Below are positions 16,863-25,707 of a DNA stretch of 64,000 nucleotides, piece after piece. Under the pieces are notes generated by a model, which saw nothing but the letters and a program-made list of their open reading frames with translations, made no database searches and was not told where the DNA came from. The position numbers and the translations under genes were made by a program. This stretch comes from JAQWQB01 sp047636995 (lineage in GTDB: Bacteria; Bacteroidota; Bacteroidia; Flavobacteriales_D; Sanyastnellaceae), in the NCBI GenBank assembly GCA_047636995.1, contig JBLIGQ010000007.1, forward strand, positions 1 to 64,000, read 5' to 3'. Position 1 is the first letter of the stretch. Every line of letters begins with the position of its first letter.

Positions 16863-17834
16863 TTAATCGAATGACTGATTCGCACTTGAAGATAGTTCGA
16901 GCATGATTTCGAATTGTTCAGGTGTTAAATCATTAAAGTAGTAGTGCGCCGGATTAACCTTTGCGCCATCTTTTATTACCTCGTAATGAAGATGGGGTCC
17001 CACAGATGTTCCGGTATTTCCAACCAGCCCAATGACATCTCCACGTTTCACGCGCTGACCTTCGCGCACTTTAATTTGGCTCATGTGACCGTAAAGCGTC
17101 TTGTAGCCATAGCCATGGCGAATAATCACGTTTAAGCCATAGCCTGTTTTCCGACGTTCAACGCGTTCAATAACACCGTCACCTGTAGCGAATATTTCAG
17201 TTCCAGTTGAGGCGGTAAAATCCATTCCGGCGTGGAACTTAGGTACTTTGTAAATTGGGTGAATGCGGTAACCAAAACCACTGGCCATTCTTGCTAAGTC
17301 TTCATTTCGAACTGGCTGAATGGCTGGAATAGAAGAAAGCATCTCTTCCTTTGTTCGTGCTAGTTCAAACAGCTCTTCAAATGATTTGCTCTGAGCAACC
17401 AATTTGCGCTGTATTTGAGAAATTCTCCGCTTCGTTTCAATAACATCTCCTGAATGATCGAAACCTCTCAAATCACGCTCGCGGTCGGTGCCTCCAATAC
17501 CTGGCTGTCTTAGATGCTTTGGAAAAGGTTCCGCGCCAAAAATATTTCGGTAAACATCATCATCACGTTCCGCAATTTCTGTAACAACTTGATCCATGTT
17601 CAACAATTCTGACTGCATTTGATTCAGTTGTTGATCCAAGAAAACAAGTTCACGCTTTTGTTCGCGCATTTTCGGACTTTCAAAGTACCTGTTAAAGATG
17701 AAAATTGAGCCGAAAGCAACCAGTGCAACAATGCTTAGCCATTTAGCAGAAACAAGAAAATAATCCTTCCAAGAGAAGGGTACTTTCTCATATTTCAACT
17801 GCTCAGGATTGTACTTGTATCTGTATCGAGCCAT
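16863..17834 (-). CDS. M23 family metallopeptidase (peptidoglycan endopeptidase), 323 aa
   Basis: A single N-terminal membrane helix (about 28-48) is followed by a coiled-coil stretch (about 57-170, rich in Gln, Glu, Leu) and then the LytM/M23 domain (about 185-300). Zinc ligands: His and Asp of FHAGMDF (about 205-209) and HLH of VGPHLHYEV (about 280-282); GYRIHPIY and TLYGHMSQ also fit. The enzyme or an inactive relative acts in the periplasm, cutting peptide crosslinks. All metal ligands are present, so it is likely active. Divergent from alaS. Confidence 0.92.
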   Translation of the reverse strand: MARYRYKYNPEQLKYEKVPFSWKDYFLVSAKWLSIVALVAFGSIFIFNRYFESPKMREQKRELVFLDQQLNQMQSELLNMDQVVTEIAERDDDVYRNIFGAEPFPKHLRQPGIGGTDRERDLRGFDHSGDVIETKRRISQIQRKLVAQSKSFEELFELARTKEEMLSSIPAIQPVRNEDLARMASGFGYRIHPIYKVPKFHAGMDFTASTGTEIFATGDGVIERVERRKTGYGLNVIIRHGYGYKTLYGHMSQIKVREGQRVKRGDVIGLVGNTGTSVGPHLHYEVIKDGAKVNPAHYYFNDLTPEQFEIMLELSSSANQSFD

Positions 17835-17885
17835 TCTTTTCTATTTTGCTTCATGCAAAGCCGCACGAAAGTATCTAAAATAATC

Positions 17886-17893
17886 TACTTTTG
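17886..17893 (+). promoter_or_regulatory. -7 box TACTTTTG for alaS
   Basis: A TAnnTTTG match 70 bases before the alaS ATG; no good -33 TTG at 19-base spacing was found. Confidence 0.45.
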
Positions 17894-17963
17894 CAATCTG
17901 TAACTCCGCGTCTGACGTGGGTTTAACAACTATTACAAGTCCGTTATTTAGCGCGAAAACACT

Positions 17964-20573
17964 ATGGAATCAGCAAAGATCCGTCAAGTATTCTTCGATT
18001 TCTTTAAATCGAAAGGTCATGAAATCGTAGCCTCAGCACCTATGGTCATTAAAGATGATCCTACCCTTATGTTTACCAACGCAGGGATGAATCAGTTCAA
18101 AGATTTATTTCTAGGTAACTCTGAGGTCAAGTTTTCGCGCATAGCTGACACCCAAAAGTGCCTTCGTGTTTCAGGAAAACACAATGACCTTGAAGAGGTT
18201 GGTGTAGATACATACCACCATACCATGTTCGAGATGCTCGGTAACTGGTCATTCGGTGATTACTTCAAGAAAGAAGCCATTGAATGGGCATGGGAAATTT
18301 TGACAGAAGAGTACAAGATTGAAAAAGAACGTTTGTATATCACCATTTTCGAGGGAGATAGAGCAGACGGACTTGAACTGGATGCTGAGGCAAAGGAGAT
18401 TTGGAGCACTTTGGTTCCTGAAGACAGAATTCTTGCTTGTGACAAGAAAGATAATTTCTGGGAAATGGGAGAAGTTGGCCCGTGTGGCCCTTGTTCTGAA
18501 ATCCATGTGGACCTGCGTTCTGATGAAGACCGGAAGGCCCTGCCAGGAGCTGAGCTTGTCAATAAAGATCATCCTCAGGTAATTGAGGTATGGAACTTGG
18601 TTTTCATGCAATACATGCGCAAGGCATCAGGACAATTGACTGCGCTGCCTGCCATGCATATTGATACTGGAATGGGATTGGAACGTTTAGCGATGGCGCT
18701 TCAAGGCAAACAGTCTAACTATGATACAGATATTTTTGCTCATTACATCGCATTCATAGAGAAGAAGTCAGGCATAACATACGGACGCACAGATAACAAA
18801 CAAGATGTGGCAATGCGCGTGATTTCAGACCACGTTCGTGCTGTAGCTTTTAGTATTGCTGATGGACAGTTGCCTTCCAATACGGGCGCTGGCTATGTGA
18901 TTCGCAGAATACTGCGTCGCGCTATTCGCTATGCTTTCAGCTTTTTAGATATTAAGGAGGCCTTCATCAACGATCTAGCATTGGTTTTGATAGAGCAAAT
19001 GGGGCCGTTTTTTCCTGAACTCAACAATCAAAAGAGCATCATTCACAGGGTCATAAAAGAAGAGGAAGAGAGTTTCCTTCGCACCCTAGACAAAGGCATT
19101 ACACGTCTAGAAAAAATGATGGCGAATGAGGAAAGCGCTGTGCTTGATGGCGTTGCTGTATTTGAACTTTTCAACACATATGGTTTTCCTAAAGACCTCA
19201 CAGCTTTGATTGCCGGGGAGAAAGGGATGTCTATTGATGAAGTTGCTTTTGATGCGAAATTAGATGAGCAAAGGGAAGAGTCAAGGGCAGATGGTAAGAT
19301 TCAATCAGATGATTGGATAATCTTGAAGGAAGATGAATCAGAAGAATTTGTGGGGTATGACCGCACTGATGTGCCTGTTTTCATTACGCGCTACCGAAAA
19401 ATAACGCAGAAAGACCAAGATCAATATCAGTTGGTGTTTAACATAACACCTTTCTACGCTGAATCTGGTGGTCAAGTTGGTGATCAAGGGTTCATTGAAT
19501 CTGAAAGTGAGAAACTGACCATTAAAGACACCCGAAAGGAAAACAACCTCATTGTGCACTTCACAGATGAGTTACCAAAGTTTCCTGCGTCCCATTTTCA
19601 TGCTTATGTAGCAAAAAAGGAACGTGACGCATCAGCTCGGAATCATTCTGCTACACACTTATTGCATGAGGCATTGCGTGAGGTCTTAGGGATACATGTG
19701 GAGCAAAAAGGCTCTTTGGTTAGTCCAGATCACTTGCGTTTTGATTTTTCACACTTTTCAAAATTATCGGAAGAGGAGCTTCACAGTGTAGAAGCAAAGG
19801 TAAACGAACACATTCTTCAAAATATAGCCCTCAATGAGCGCAGGAATATGCCAATTGAGGAAGCGAAAGAAACGGGTGCATTAATGCTTTTCGGTGAGAA
19901 ATATGGTGATCTAGTGCGTGTGATTCAGTTTGGAGACTCTGTTGAATTATGCGGTGGAACACACGTTCAGGCTACGGGTAACATTGGTTATTTCAAAATC
20001 ACACATGAAAGTGCTGTTGCCGCGGGAATTAGAAGAATTGAAGCTGTTTCGGGCGAAAGAGCAAGTGAATATATTCATTCACACCTTACTGAACTCATTT
20101 CCTTAAAAGGTCTTTTAAAGAATCCCGCTGATTCAGAGAAAGCCCTTTCTGATCTCATTGCGAAAAACAATGAATTGTCTAAATCACTTGAGAAGTTTGA
20201 AAAGGCACAGGCCGGTGATGTGAAGAAAGACTTGGTGAATAAAATTCAGGACGTTAATGGTGTTCAGTTTTTAGCTGAAAGAGTAGCCATTGGGCCTTCT
20301 GAAATCAAAGATATTGCCTTTCAATTAAGAGCTGAATATCCTAGATTGTTTGCTTTGCTGGGCTCAGATAAAGACAACAAGCCAACAATCACCTGCTTCA
20401 TCAGTGACGAATTGGTGAAAGAGAAAGGCTTGAATGCTGGTGCAGTCGTCAAGACTTTAGCAAAACACATCCAAGGTGGTGGGGGCGGACAGCCCTTCTT
20501 CGCTACTGCAGGAGGAAAGAATGTTAACGGGCTAGATGAAGCCATAAAAAATGCGGTTAGCTTTATCAGCTAA
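17964..20573 (+). CDS. alaS: Alanyl-tRNA synthetase, 869 aa
   Basis: Charges tRNA-Ala. The class II catalytic core lies at residues 1-240 (FFKSKGHEIVASAPMV, FTNAGMNQFKDLFLG, motif 3 HIDTGMGLERLAM), followed by the tRNA-recognition part. The editing domain has the zinc motif HSATH near residue 559 and Cys/His in CGGTH near 663. The C-Ala domain ends with GGGGGQPFFATAGGKN. Length and order are standard. The last codons and the stop are inside a hairpin that acts as terminator for the opposing gene. Confidence 0.98.
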   Translation: MESAKIRQVFFDFFKSKGHEIVASAPMVIKDDPTLMFTNAGMNQFKDLFLGNSEVKFSRIADTQKCLRVSGKHNDLEEVGVDTYHHTMFEMLGNWSFGDYFKKEAIEWAWEILTEEYKIEKERLYITIFEGDRADGLELDAEAKEIWSTLVPEDRILACDKKDNFWEMGEVGPCGPCSEIHVDLRSDEDRKALPGAELVNKDHPQVIEVWNLVFMQYMRKASGQLTALPAMHIDTGMGLERLAMALQGKQSNYDTDIFAHYIAFIEKKSGITYGRTDNKQDVAMRVISDHVRAVAFSIADGQLPSNTGAGYVIRRILRRAIRYAFSFLDIKEAFINDLALVLIEQMGPFFPELNNQKSIIHRVIKEEEESFLRTLDKGITRLEKMMANEESAVLDGVAVFELFNTYGFPKDLTALIAGEKGMSIDEVAFDAKLDEQREESRADGKIQSDDWIILKEDESEEFVGYDRTDVPVFITRYRKITQKDQDQYQLVFNITPFYAESGGQVGDQGFIESESEKLTIKDTRKENNLIVHFTDELPKFPASHFHAYVAKKERDASARNHSATHLLHEALREVLGIHVEQKGSLVSPDHLRFDFSHFSKLSEEELHSVEAKVNEHILQNIALNERRNMPIEEAKETGALMLFGEKYGDLVRVIQFGDSVELCGGTHVQATGNIGYFKITHESAVAAGIRRIEAVSGERASEYIHSHLTELISLKGLLKNPADSEKALSDLIAKNNELSKSLEKFEKAQAGDVKKDLVNKIQDVNGVQFLAERVAIGPSEIKDIAFQLRAEYPRLFALLGSDKDNKPTITCFISDELVKEKGLNAGAVVKTLAKHIQGGGGGQPFFATAGGKNVNGLDEAIKNAVSFIS

Positions 20574-20580
20574 CCGCATT
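20550..20580 (-). terminator. Terminator for the minus-strand gene, embedded in the 3' end of alaS
   Basis: AATGCGGTTAGC (20550-20561) pairs perfectly with GCTAACCGCATT (20569-20580) over a 7-base loop. Read on the minus strand it ends in six T; on the plus strand the T-tract is only three. It covers the alaS stop codon (20571-20573). Confidence 0.8.
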
Positions 20581-20620
20581 TGATCACAGTATAGGTATAG
20601 TTAGTTTCAGGCTGGCGCTG

Positions 20621-21046
20621 CTAGGAGGTAGCGTACTGAGCCTTGCGCGCCTGAAGTTCCTCCTTAGATTGACCAAAAATTGGTCCGTAATATACCTCGT
20701 TGTACGCGAGTGCGAGGTTTAGGAGATAGAAAATGTTGAATATGATTACTAAAGTGTAATCGAAGATTGTGTTTTTCCCAAATGTCTGTGCAACCTCAAC
20801 AAGAATTCGGAGTCCGAAGTAGATGTTGAACACTGGAATAAGGAAAAATAGAATGTGGCTATCTGGACGTCCTACGATACGCATTGTAACGATTAAATCC
20901 CAGATAGGTACAATTGCAGCTAGACCGGGTTGCTCGCATTTAACGAACATACGCCATTTAGCTACTGCTCCAATAAGGAGACCGAAACCGACTAGCATAA
21001 GTATTCCTACGCTGATGTCGAAGCCGAAAATTTGAATTTCTTCCAT
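20621..21046 (-). CDS. DUF5684-like small membrane protein, 141 aa
   Basis: Four hydrophobic segments (about 9-28, 40-58, 62-80, 95-118) with the family-like segment WRMFVKCEQPGLAAIVPIWD and LIPVFNIYFGLRILVEVAQTFGK. The start at 21046 was chosen because the preceding reading is basic and non-conserved. Proteins of this family are predicted inner-membrane proteins of unknown function, sometimes fused to signal peptidase-like domains. It lies downstream of the NtrC-like regulator, at the end of a minus-strand run. Confidence 0.75.
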   Translation of the reverse strand: MEEIQIFGFDISVGILMLVGFGLLIGAVAKWRMFVKCEQPGLAAIVPIWDLIVTMRIVGRPDSHILFFLIPVFNIYFGLRILVEVAQTFGKNTIFDYTLVIIFNIFYLLNLALAYNEVYYGPIFGQSKEELQARKAQYATS

Positions 21047-21203
21047 AGCTGTTAATTTTTTCAAGAAGAGAATAAGCCCTCTTCTGTATCTAAGACGAAG
21101 GAAGAAATGCTTGGTTGCCTCTTTTTCTAAAAGATATACAGAATAATGAAACCTTCTAAAAATCTGCCCGTAGGCCATCCGCGCCAAGAAGAGGGGGGTG
21201 AAT

Positions 21204-22370
21204 TTATTGGATTTGGGCGTATTTCTTTACGTCTTTCCCCTCAATCTTATTCGGACAAAGAATAATCAAGCGTTCAATCACATTTCTCAATTCACGTATG
21301 TTCCCGGTCCAATTGCCTTTTTGTAACTCTTTAAAGGCATCTGCAGTGATTTCCTTATTCGGTGTTCCATATTCGCCACAAATTTGCTTGATGAAGTGAT
21401 TTGCTAGCAGAGGAATGTCGTCTTTTCGCTCTTTTAATGAAGGAACATGCATTGGGATCACATTCAAACGATGAAAGAGGTCTTCTCTAAAGTTTTTCTC
21501 TTCGATCTCTAGGCGAAGGTTCTTGTTCGTGGCTGCAAAAATTCGCACATTCACTTTGATGTCTTTATCGCCACCAACCCGTGTAATCTTGTGCTCTTGC
21601 AGTGCGCGAAGCACTTTGGCTTGAGCGCTTAAACTCATGTCACCTATCTCATCAAGAAAGAGGGTGCCCCCATTCGCTTGTTCAAATTTTCCTTTTCGTT
21701 CCTTAATGGCAGATGTAAAGGCTCCTTTCTCATGCCCGAACAACTCTGACTCGATCAACTCAGAGGGGATTGCAGCACAGTTTACTTCAATGAACGGAGC
21801 AGATGAGCGTTCACTTTTTTCATGAAGTTGACGCGCAACAAGCTCTTTGCCTGATCCGTTGCCACCTGTAATAAGCACTCTAGCTTCAGTTGGTGCTACT
21901 GTGTCAATCAAAGATTTGATCTCATTGATGGATTCTGATTCACCAATTATTTGAACTGAAAGCTTTTTATTGATCTTGCGTTTGAGCGTTTTGGTTTCTT
22001 GCACCAGTGCTTGTGTATCTGTAGCATTTCTAAGTGTCACAAGAATACGGTTCAGGTCTAGCGGCTTTTCAATGAAGTCATAGGCCCCTTTCTTGAGTGC
22101 CTCAACAGCTGTTTCAACCGTTCCATGCCCAGAAATCATGATTACAGGTGTGTCAATCCCTTTCAATTGCATTTTTTCTAAAGTTTCAATCCCATCCATT
22201 CCTGGCATCTTAATATCACAGAAGATGATGTCATAGCGTTTGGAAGAAGCTTTATCAAGTCCTTCTTTCCCGTTCTCTGCTTCATCAACTTTATAATCTT
22301 CATATTCAAGAATTTCCTTGAGCGTGCTTCTGATTGCCGCTTCGTCATCTATGATAAGGATACTAGCCAT
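21204..22370 (-). CDS. NtrC-type sigma-54 response regulator lacking a DNA-binding domain, 388 aa
   Basis: Residues 1-120 are a receiver domain (Asp pair DDEAA, phospho-Asp in IIFCDIKMPG, KP at the end). An AAA+ sigma-54 activation domain covers about 140-375: Walker A GGNGSGKE, Walker B TLFLDEIGD, arginine-finger region RLNVIPMHVPSLKERKDDI and sensor II GNIRELRN. The sigma-54-contacting loop is GAFTSA, not GAFTGA. The protein stops 15 or so residues after the AAA+ domain, so the Fis-type HTH is absent. Such proteins of about 385-390 residues seem common in Bacteroidota, from memory. It may act without specific DNA binding. Confidence 0.9.
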   Translation of the reverse strand: MASILIIDDEAAIRSTLKEILEYEDYKVDEAENGKEGLDKASSKRYDIIFCDIKMPGMDGIETLEKMQLKGIDTPVIMISGHGTVETAVEALKKGAYDFIEKPLDLNRILVTLRNATDTQALVQETKTLKRKINKKLSVQIIGESESINEIKSLIDTVAPTEARVLITGGNGSGKELVARQLHEKSERSSAPFIEVNCAAIPSELIESELFGHEKGAFTSAIKERKGKFEQANGGTLFLDEIGDMSLSAQAKVLRALQEHKITRVGGDKDIKVNVRIFAATNKNLRLEIEEKNFREDLFHRLNVIPMHVPSLKERKDDIPLLANHFIKQICGEYGTPNKEITADAFKELQKGNWTGNIRELRNVIERLIILCPNKIEGKDVKKYAQIQ

Positions 22371-22407
22371 GGTTTGTTTTCTTTATAAAAGGTGAAGGTA
22401 TCAACTT

Positions 22408-23340
22408 TCATTCCAATGAAAGAAGTTCCGCTGCCGCTTCTTGCAAAGCACCCTCTTTTAGTGCATAGTCTGAATGAATCAGATGGTTGAATCCATAATT
22501 CTTCAGTAAGTGTTCAATGAGTGATGTTGCCAGAGGGATGTAATCTACACGCAACGGAACCATCCCAGGGATAACTGTTCGTTCAGCCCTGTTTGCCCGT
22601 AAAAGTTTGTTGTGCAGAGCGAAGAAAACATCCAACGGAAGTGGGTTGGATAGCCTTCTTTCTATGCGTGAAGGATGCGCTCTGGCGTATAATTCGAAGA
22701 GCGTGTCAAAACTACCTGAGGACCCAATGAGGGTTTTAGACGGAAATGCTTTTAATGCCTTTGTGAGTGGTGAGAGCATGTGTGAGAAGTAGTCATAAAG
22801 TCGTTTGATTTCCTCTTGAGTCAAAGGGTCAGAAGGTTGAACGAACTCAAAGATCCGCTCAACTCCCAATGGAAGACTGATTTTCCATTTCACTCCGTCT
22901 TTGTTCCCGATAATGAATTCTGTGCTGCCCCCCCCAATGTCTATCACTGTCACCAGCTCATCTGACAATTCTATGGTTTGTTTGACGCCTTCAAAAATCA
23001 ATTTAGCTTCTCTATCTCCATCAATAATTTGTAGGTCGAAATTAAATCTAGCCTTCGCTTCTTTTACAAATTCATAGGTGTTTCCAGCGTCTCTTAGTGC
23101 TGAAGTAGCAAATACACGGACGTGTTTCACATGGAAATTCAAAAGAGCATTGTAGTGGATGTTCAACGCATCCATTCCTCGGGCAAGGCGTTCTGGTGGT
23201 ATAATGCCTTTCGACATTCCTCCTTGTCCGAGTTTGACGGTAATTTCATTCTTGAATACGGTAGTCCAAACACCCTTCTTTTCTTCTGACACAAGCAGAT
23301 TGAAAGTGTTCGTGCCGCAGTCAATAATTCCTATTCGCAT
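22408..23340 (-). CDS. Ppx/GppA-family exopolyphosphatase / pppGpp phosphatase, 310 aa
   Basis: An actin-like ASKHA fold with phosphate-binding segments DCGTNTFNLLV (residue 7 on), TSALRDAGNTYEF and VIDIGGGSTEFI. Only the Ppx/GppA core is present; the C-terminal HD-like domain of long Ppx is missing, as in short Bacteroidota homologues. It hydrolyses polyphosphate or the guanosine pentaphosphate tail; sequence alone does not separate these. It starts five bases after the permease stop, so it shares the ABC exporter transcript. Confidence 0.9.
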   Translation of the reverse strand: MRIGIIDCGTNTFNLLVSEEKKGVWTTVFKNEITVKLGQGGMSKGIIPPERLARGMDALNIHYNALLNFHVKHVRVFATSALRDAGNTYEFVKEAKARFNFDLQIIDGDREAKLIFEGVKQTIELSDELVTVIDIGGGSTEFIIGNKDGVKWKISLPLGVERIFEFVQPSDPLTQEEIKRLYDYFSHMLSPLTKALKAFPSKTLIGSSGSFDTLFELYARAHPSRIERRLSNPLPLDVFFALHNKLLRANRAERTVIPGMVPLRVDYIPLATSLIEHLLKNYGFNHLIHSDYALKEGALQEAAAELLSLE

Positions 23341-23345
23341 GTGTT

Positions 23346-24689
23346 TTAAGCTTTATAGAAAAGCCATTTCCAAAGCTCTTTGTATCCTGGTCTTTTTCCA
23401 TACATCAAAATGCCCACTCGGTAAATTCGCGCAGCAATTTTAACCATTAACCAACAGGTTACCGCAAGGATACCAATTGAGAGCATGATCTCCCACCATG
23501 TTACGGTATCTGTTGCTATGCGCACCATCATTACCATAGGAGAGGAGAATGGGACAAATGAGAAAATCCTAGCTGCAAATCCTTCAGGGTTACTGGCAGA
23601 CATAATGGCAATTGCATAACTAAAAAATAGAGGCAACATAATTGGGGTCATTAGCTGCTGGGTATCAGTTTCATTGTCAACAGCAGCTCCAACGGCAGCA
23701 AAGAGAGAAGAGTACAAGAGGTAGCCTCCAATAAAATACACAACAAACATGCTGAGCATTAAGGTCCAATTAATTGAGAGAAGCATGTTAAAACCTTCTT
23801 GCTGCTGAATATAGGTCTCGAAATCAAGGTTTGCTTGTCCTGAAGACATGCTTTGACTAACAGCCATTGTGTCTTGAAGCATTCCGCTTTCAAATAGGGT
23901 GCCAACCACGATCCAAATAAGTGCTGAAAAGAGCACCCAAATAAGAAACTGTGTCATGGCTACAAACCCAATTCCAATAATTTTGCCCATCATAAGTTGG
24001 AAGGGACGAACGGATGATATAATAACCTCAACAATGCGACTTGTTTTTTCTTCAATGATACCTCGCATGACATAGGCTCCGAATAAAAAGATGAAGAAGA
24101 AAATGATAATTGCGAAACCACTACCTATTCCTGCCCGCTCTTGTTCAAAGGCATTTTCGCCTTTTTCAATGTTTATCTTGTTAAGACGAAGATCAACTTT
24201 TAGGCGCTTGTAGGTTTCGTAATCTATGTTTTCAGCGCTCATGACCTTAGCGCGCTCTACGGCGCTTTCAAGATCTCGTTCAATGCGTGATGTAGATGAA
24301 ATACTCGGGACACTTTCGTAAAGCAGTTCAACTGCTTTTGTCACGTAGACATCGTTCATTACGTCTGCAATCATCGTGTAGTCTCCATCTGTTATAATAG
24401 AGTCACCAGGATTGATGTTAGTAAAGTAATAGTTGAAGCCATCACGTTCCGGGAAACAGTCTAGACAATTAGGTATGTATGCTCTGCGTTGGGCATCATA
24501 ATGAGTGAGTAAACCATCATTGTCAACCACCATTATTTTATGGTCAGCGCTGTCTGCTTGAGTTACAAATACGGCTGCAATCATTAATCCGGCAAAGAGC
24601 AATGGCCCTAGTAAGGTCATGATGATGAATGAGCGCTTCTTAACACGACTTAAATATTCGCGTTTGATAATGAGCATTACCTTATTCAT
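23346..24689 (-). CDS. ABC-2 type exporter permease (NatB-like), 447 aa
   Basis: One helix at about 22-43, then a large extracytoplasmic domain (about 45-195), then five more helices from about 200 to 430. This is the ABC2_membrane_3 layout. The motif RGIIEEKTSRIVEVIISSVRP at about 210 is a family hallmark. The start overlaps the upstream ATPase stop by four bases. The pair should form a dimeric exporter. Substrate unknown; NatAB-like sodium export is the nearest named role and is only a guess. Confidence 0.9.
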   Translation of the reverse strand: MNKVMLIIKREYLSRVKKRSFIIMTLLGPLLFAGLMIAAVFVTQADSADHKIMVVDNDGLLTHYDAQRRAYIPNCLDCFPERDGFNYYFTNINPGDSIITDGDYTMIADVMNDVYVTKAVELLYESVPSISSTSRIERDLESAVERAKVMSAENIDYETYKRLKVDLRLNKINIEKGENAFEQERAGIGSGFAIIIFFFIFLFGAYVMRGIIEEKTSRIVEVIISSVRPFQLMMGKIIGIGFVAMTQFLIWVLFSALIWIVVGTLFESGMLQDTMAVSQSMSSGQANLDFETYIQQQEGFNMLLSINWTLMLSMFVVYFIGGYLLYSSLFAAVGAAVDNETDTQQLMTPIMLPLFFSYAIAIMSASNPEGFAARIFSFVPFSSPMVMMVRIATDTVTWWEIMLSIGILAVTCWLMVKIAARIYRVGILMYGKRPGYKELWKWLFYKA

Positions 24690-25612
24690 GACTTTTCCTT
24701 TTCTTTGTTAACGGCAGTGATGAAGATATCATTCATGGTGGGTATATGAGGTCTTGCTTCAATGATAGAGACCTCCGAAGTCACAGCATTCAGCAAGTCG
24801 TTCAAACGCTTTCCTTCTGCAATTTTCACAATAACCTCGTGCTTATCTTCCTTCGATTTTTTCGAAATGAGTTCGAAATTCGTCCAAAGTGCATTTGTGA
24901 AGCCAATCATGTTCCCCTCAAATTTGAGTTGGTACTCATTGGCGTGGTACCGCTGTTGGACTTCTTGAACTTGACCTTCAAGAATCACTCGGGATTTATC
25001 AATCAAAGCAATGTTGTCACAGATTTCTTCAACTGAGGCCATGTTGTGCGTAGAGAGTATGATGGTAGAACCTTCTTCACGCAAGCGCATAATTTCTTTC
25101 CGAATAAGCGCCGTATTAATGGGGTCAAATCCACTAAAAGGTTCATCTAGAATGAGTAGCTTGGGATCATGCAGCACCGTTGTCACAAACTGAATTTTCT
25201 GTGCCATTCCTTTGCTGAGCTCTTCTACTTTTTTATTCCACCAATCACCAATCTCAAGTCGTTCAAACCATAAGTCAAGGCGTTTTTTTGCCTCCTGTTT
25301 AGACATTCCTTTGAGTTGAGCTAGGTAAATAGATTGCTCCCCAACCTTCATCTTCTTATACAAACCTCGTTCTTCAGGCAGATAGCCAATTTGGCTAATG
25401 TGCTTTTCGCTTAGTCGCTCTCCGAACAGGTTTATTTCACCAGAGTCAGGACCTGTGATTTGATTTATGATGCGGATCAGGGACGTCTTTCCTGCGCCGT
25501 TTGGTCCTAATAAACCGAATACGCTTTGTTCAGGAACAGTGATGCTAACGTCATTTAAAGCAACGTGATCTGCGTAGGATTTTGAAATGGCTTTCGCTTC
25601 TAGTGCGTTCAT
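24686..25612 (-). CDS. ABC exporter ATP-binding protein (NatA-like), 308 aa
   Basis: Walker A GPNGAGKTS at about residue 36, the ABC signature LSKGMAQKIQ, Walker B LLILDEPFSGFDP and the switch His in STHNM. The last 85 residues form the DUF4162-type extension found in ABC-2 exporter ATPases. It forms a tight operon with the permease and, five bases further, with the Ppx-like gene. All ATPase residues are present. Confidence 0.95.
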   Translation of the reverse strand: MNALEAKAISKSYADHVALNDVSITVPEQSVFGLLGPNGAGKTSLIRIINQITGPDSGEINLFGERLSEKHISQIGYLPEERGLYKKMKVGEQSIYLAQLKGMSKQEAKKRLDLWFERLEIGDWWNKKVEELSKGMAQKIQFVTTVLHDPKLLILDEPFSGFDPINTALIRKEIMRLREEGSTIILSTHNMASVEEICDNIALIDKSRVILEGQVQEVQQRYHANEYQLKFEGNMIGFTNALWTNFELISKKSKEDKHEVIVKIAEGKRLNDLLNAVTSEVSIIEARPHIPTMNDIFITAVNKEKEKS

Positions 25613-25640
25613 ACGTTAAAGTGTGGCATAAAAATAACCA

Positions 25641-25683
25641 AAGAAAAATGGTGCGAAGCAAAAATTAAGAGCAGCGCACCATT
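25641..25683 (-). terminator. Terminator of the grpE-dnaJ operon
   Basis: AATGGTGCG (25647-25655) and CGCACCATT (25675-25683) form a 9-base stem with a 19-base loop. On the minus strand it ends in TTTTT. It lies 25 bases past the dnaJ stop. Confidence 0.7.
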
Positions 25684-25707
25684 ATCGTGTTCAGTGGTAA
25701 ATAGGCT

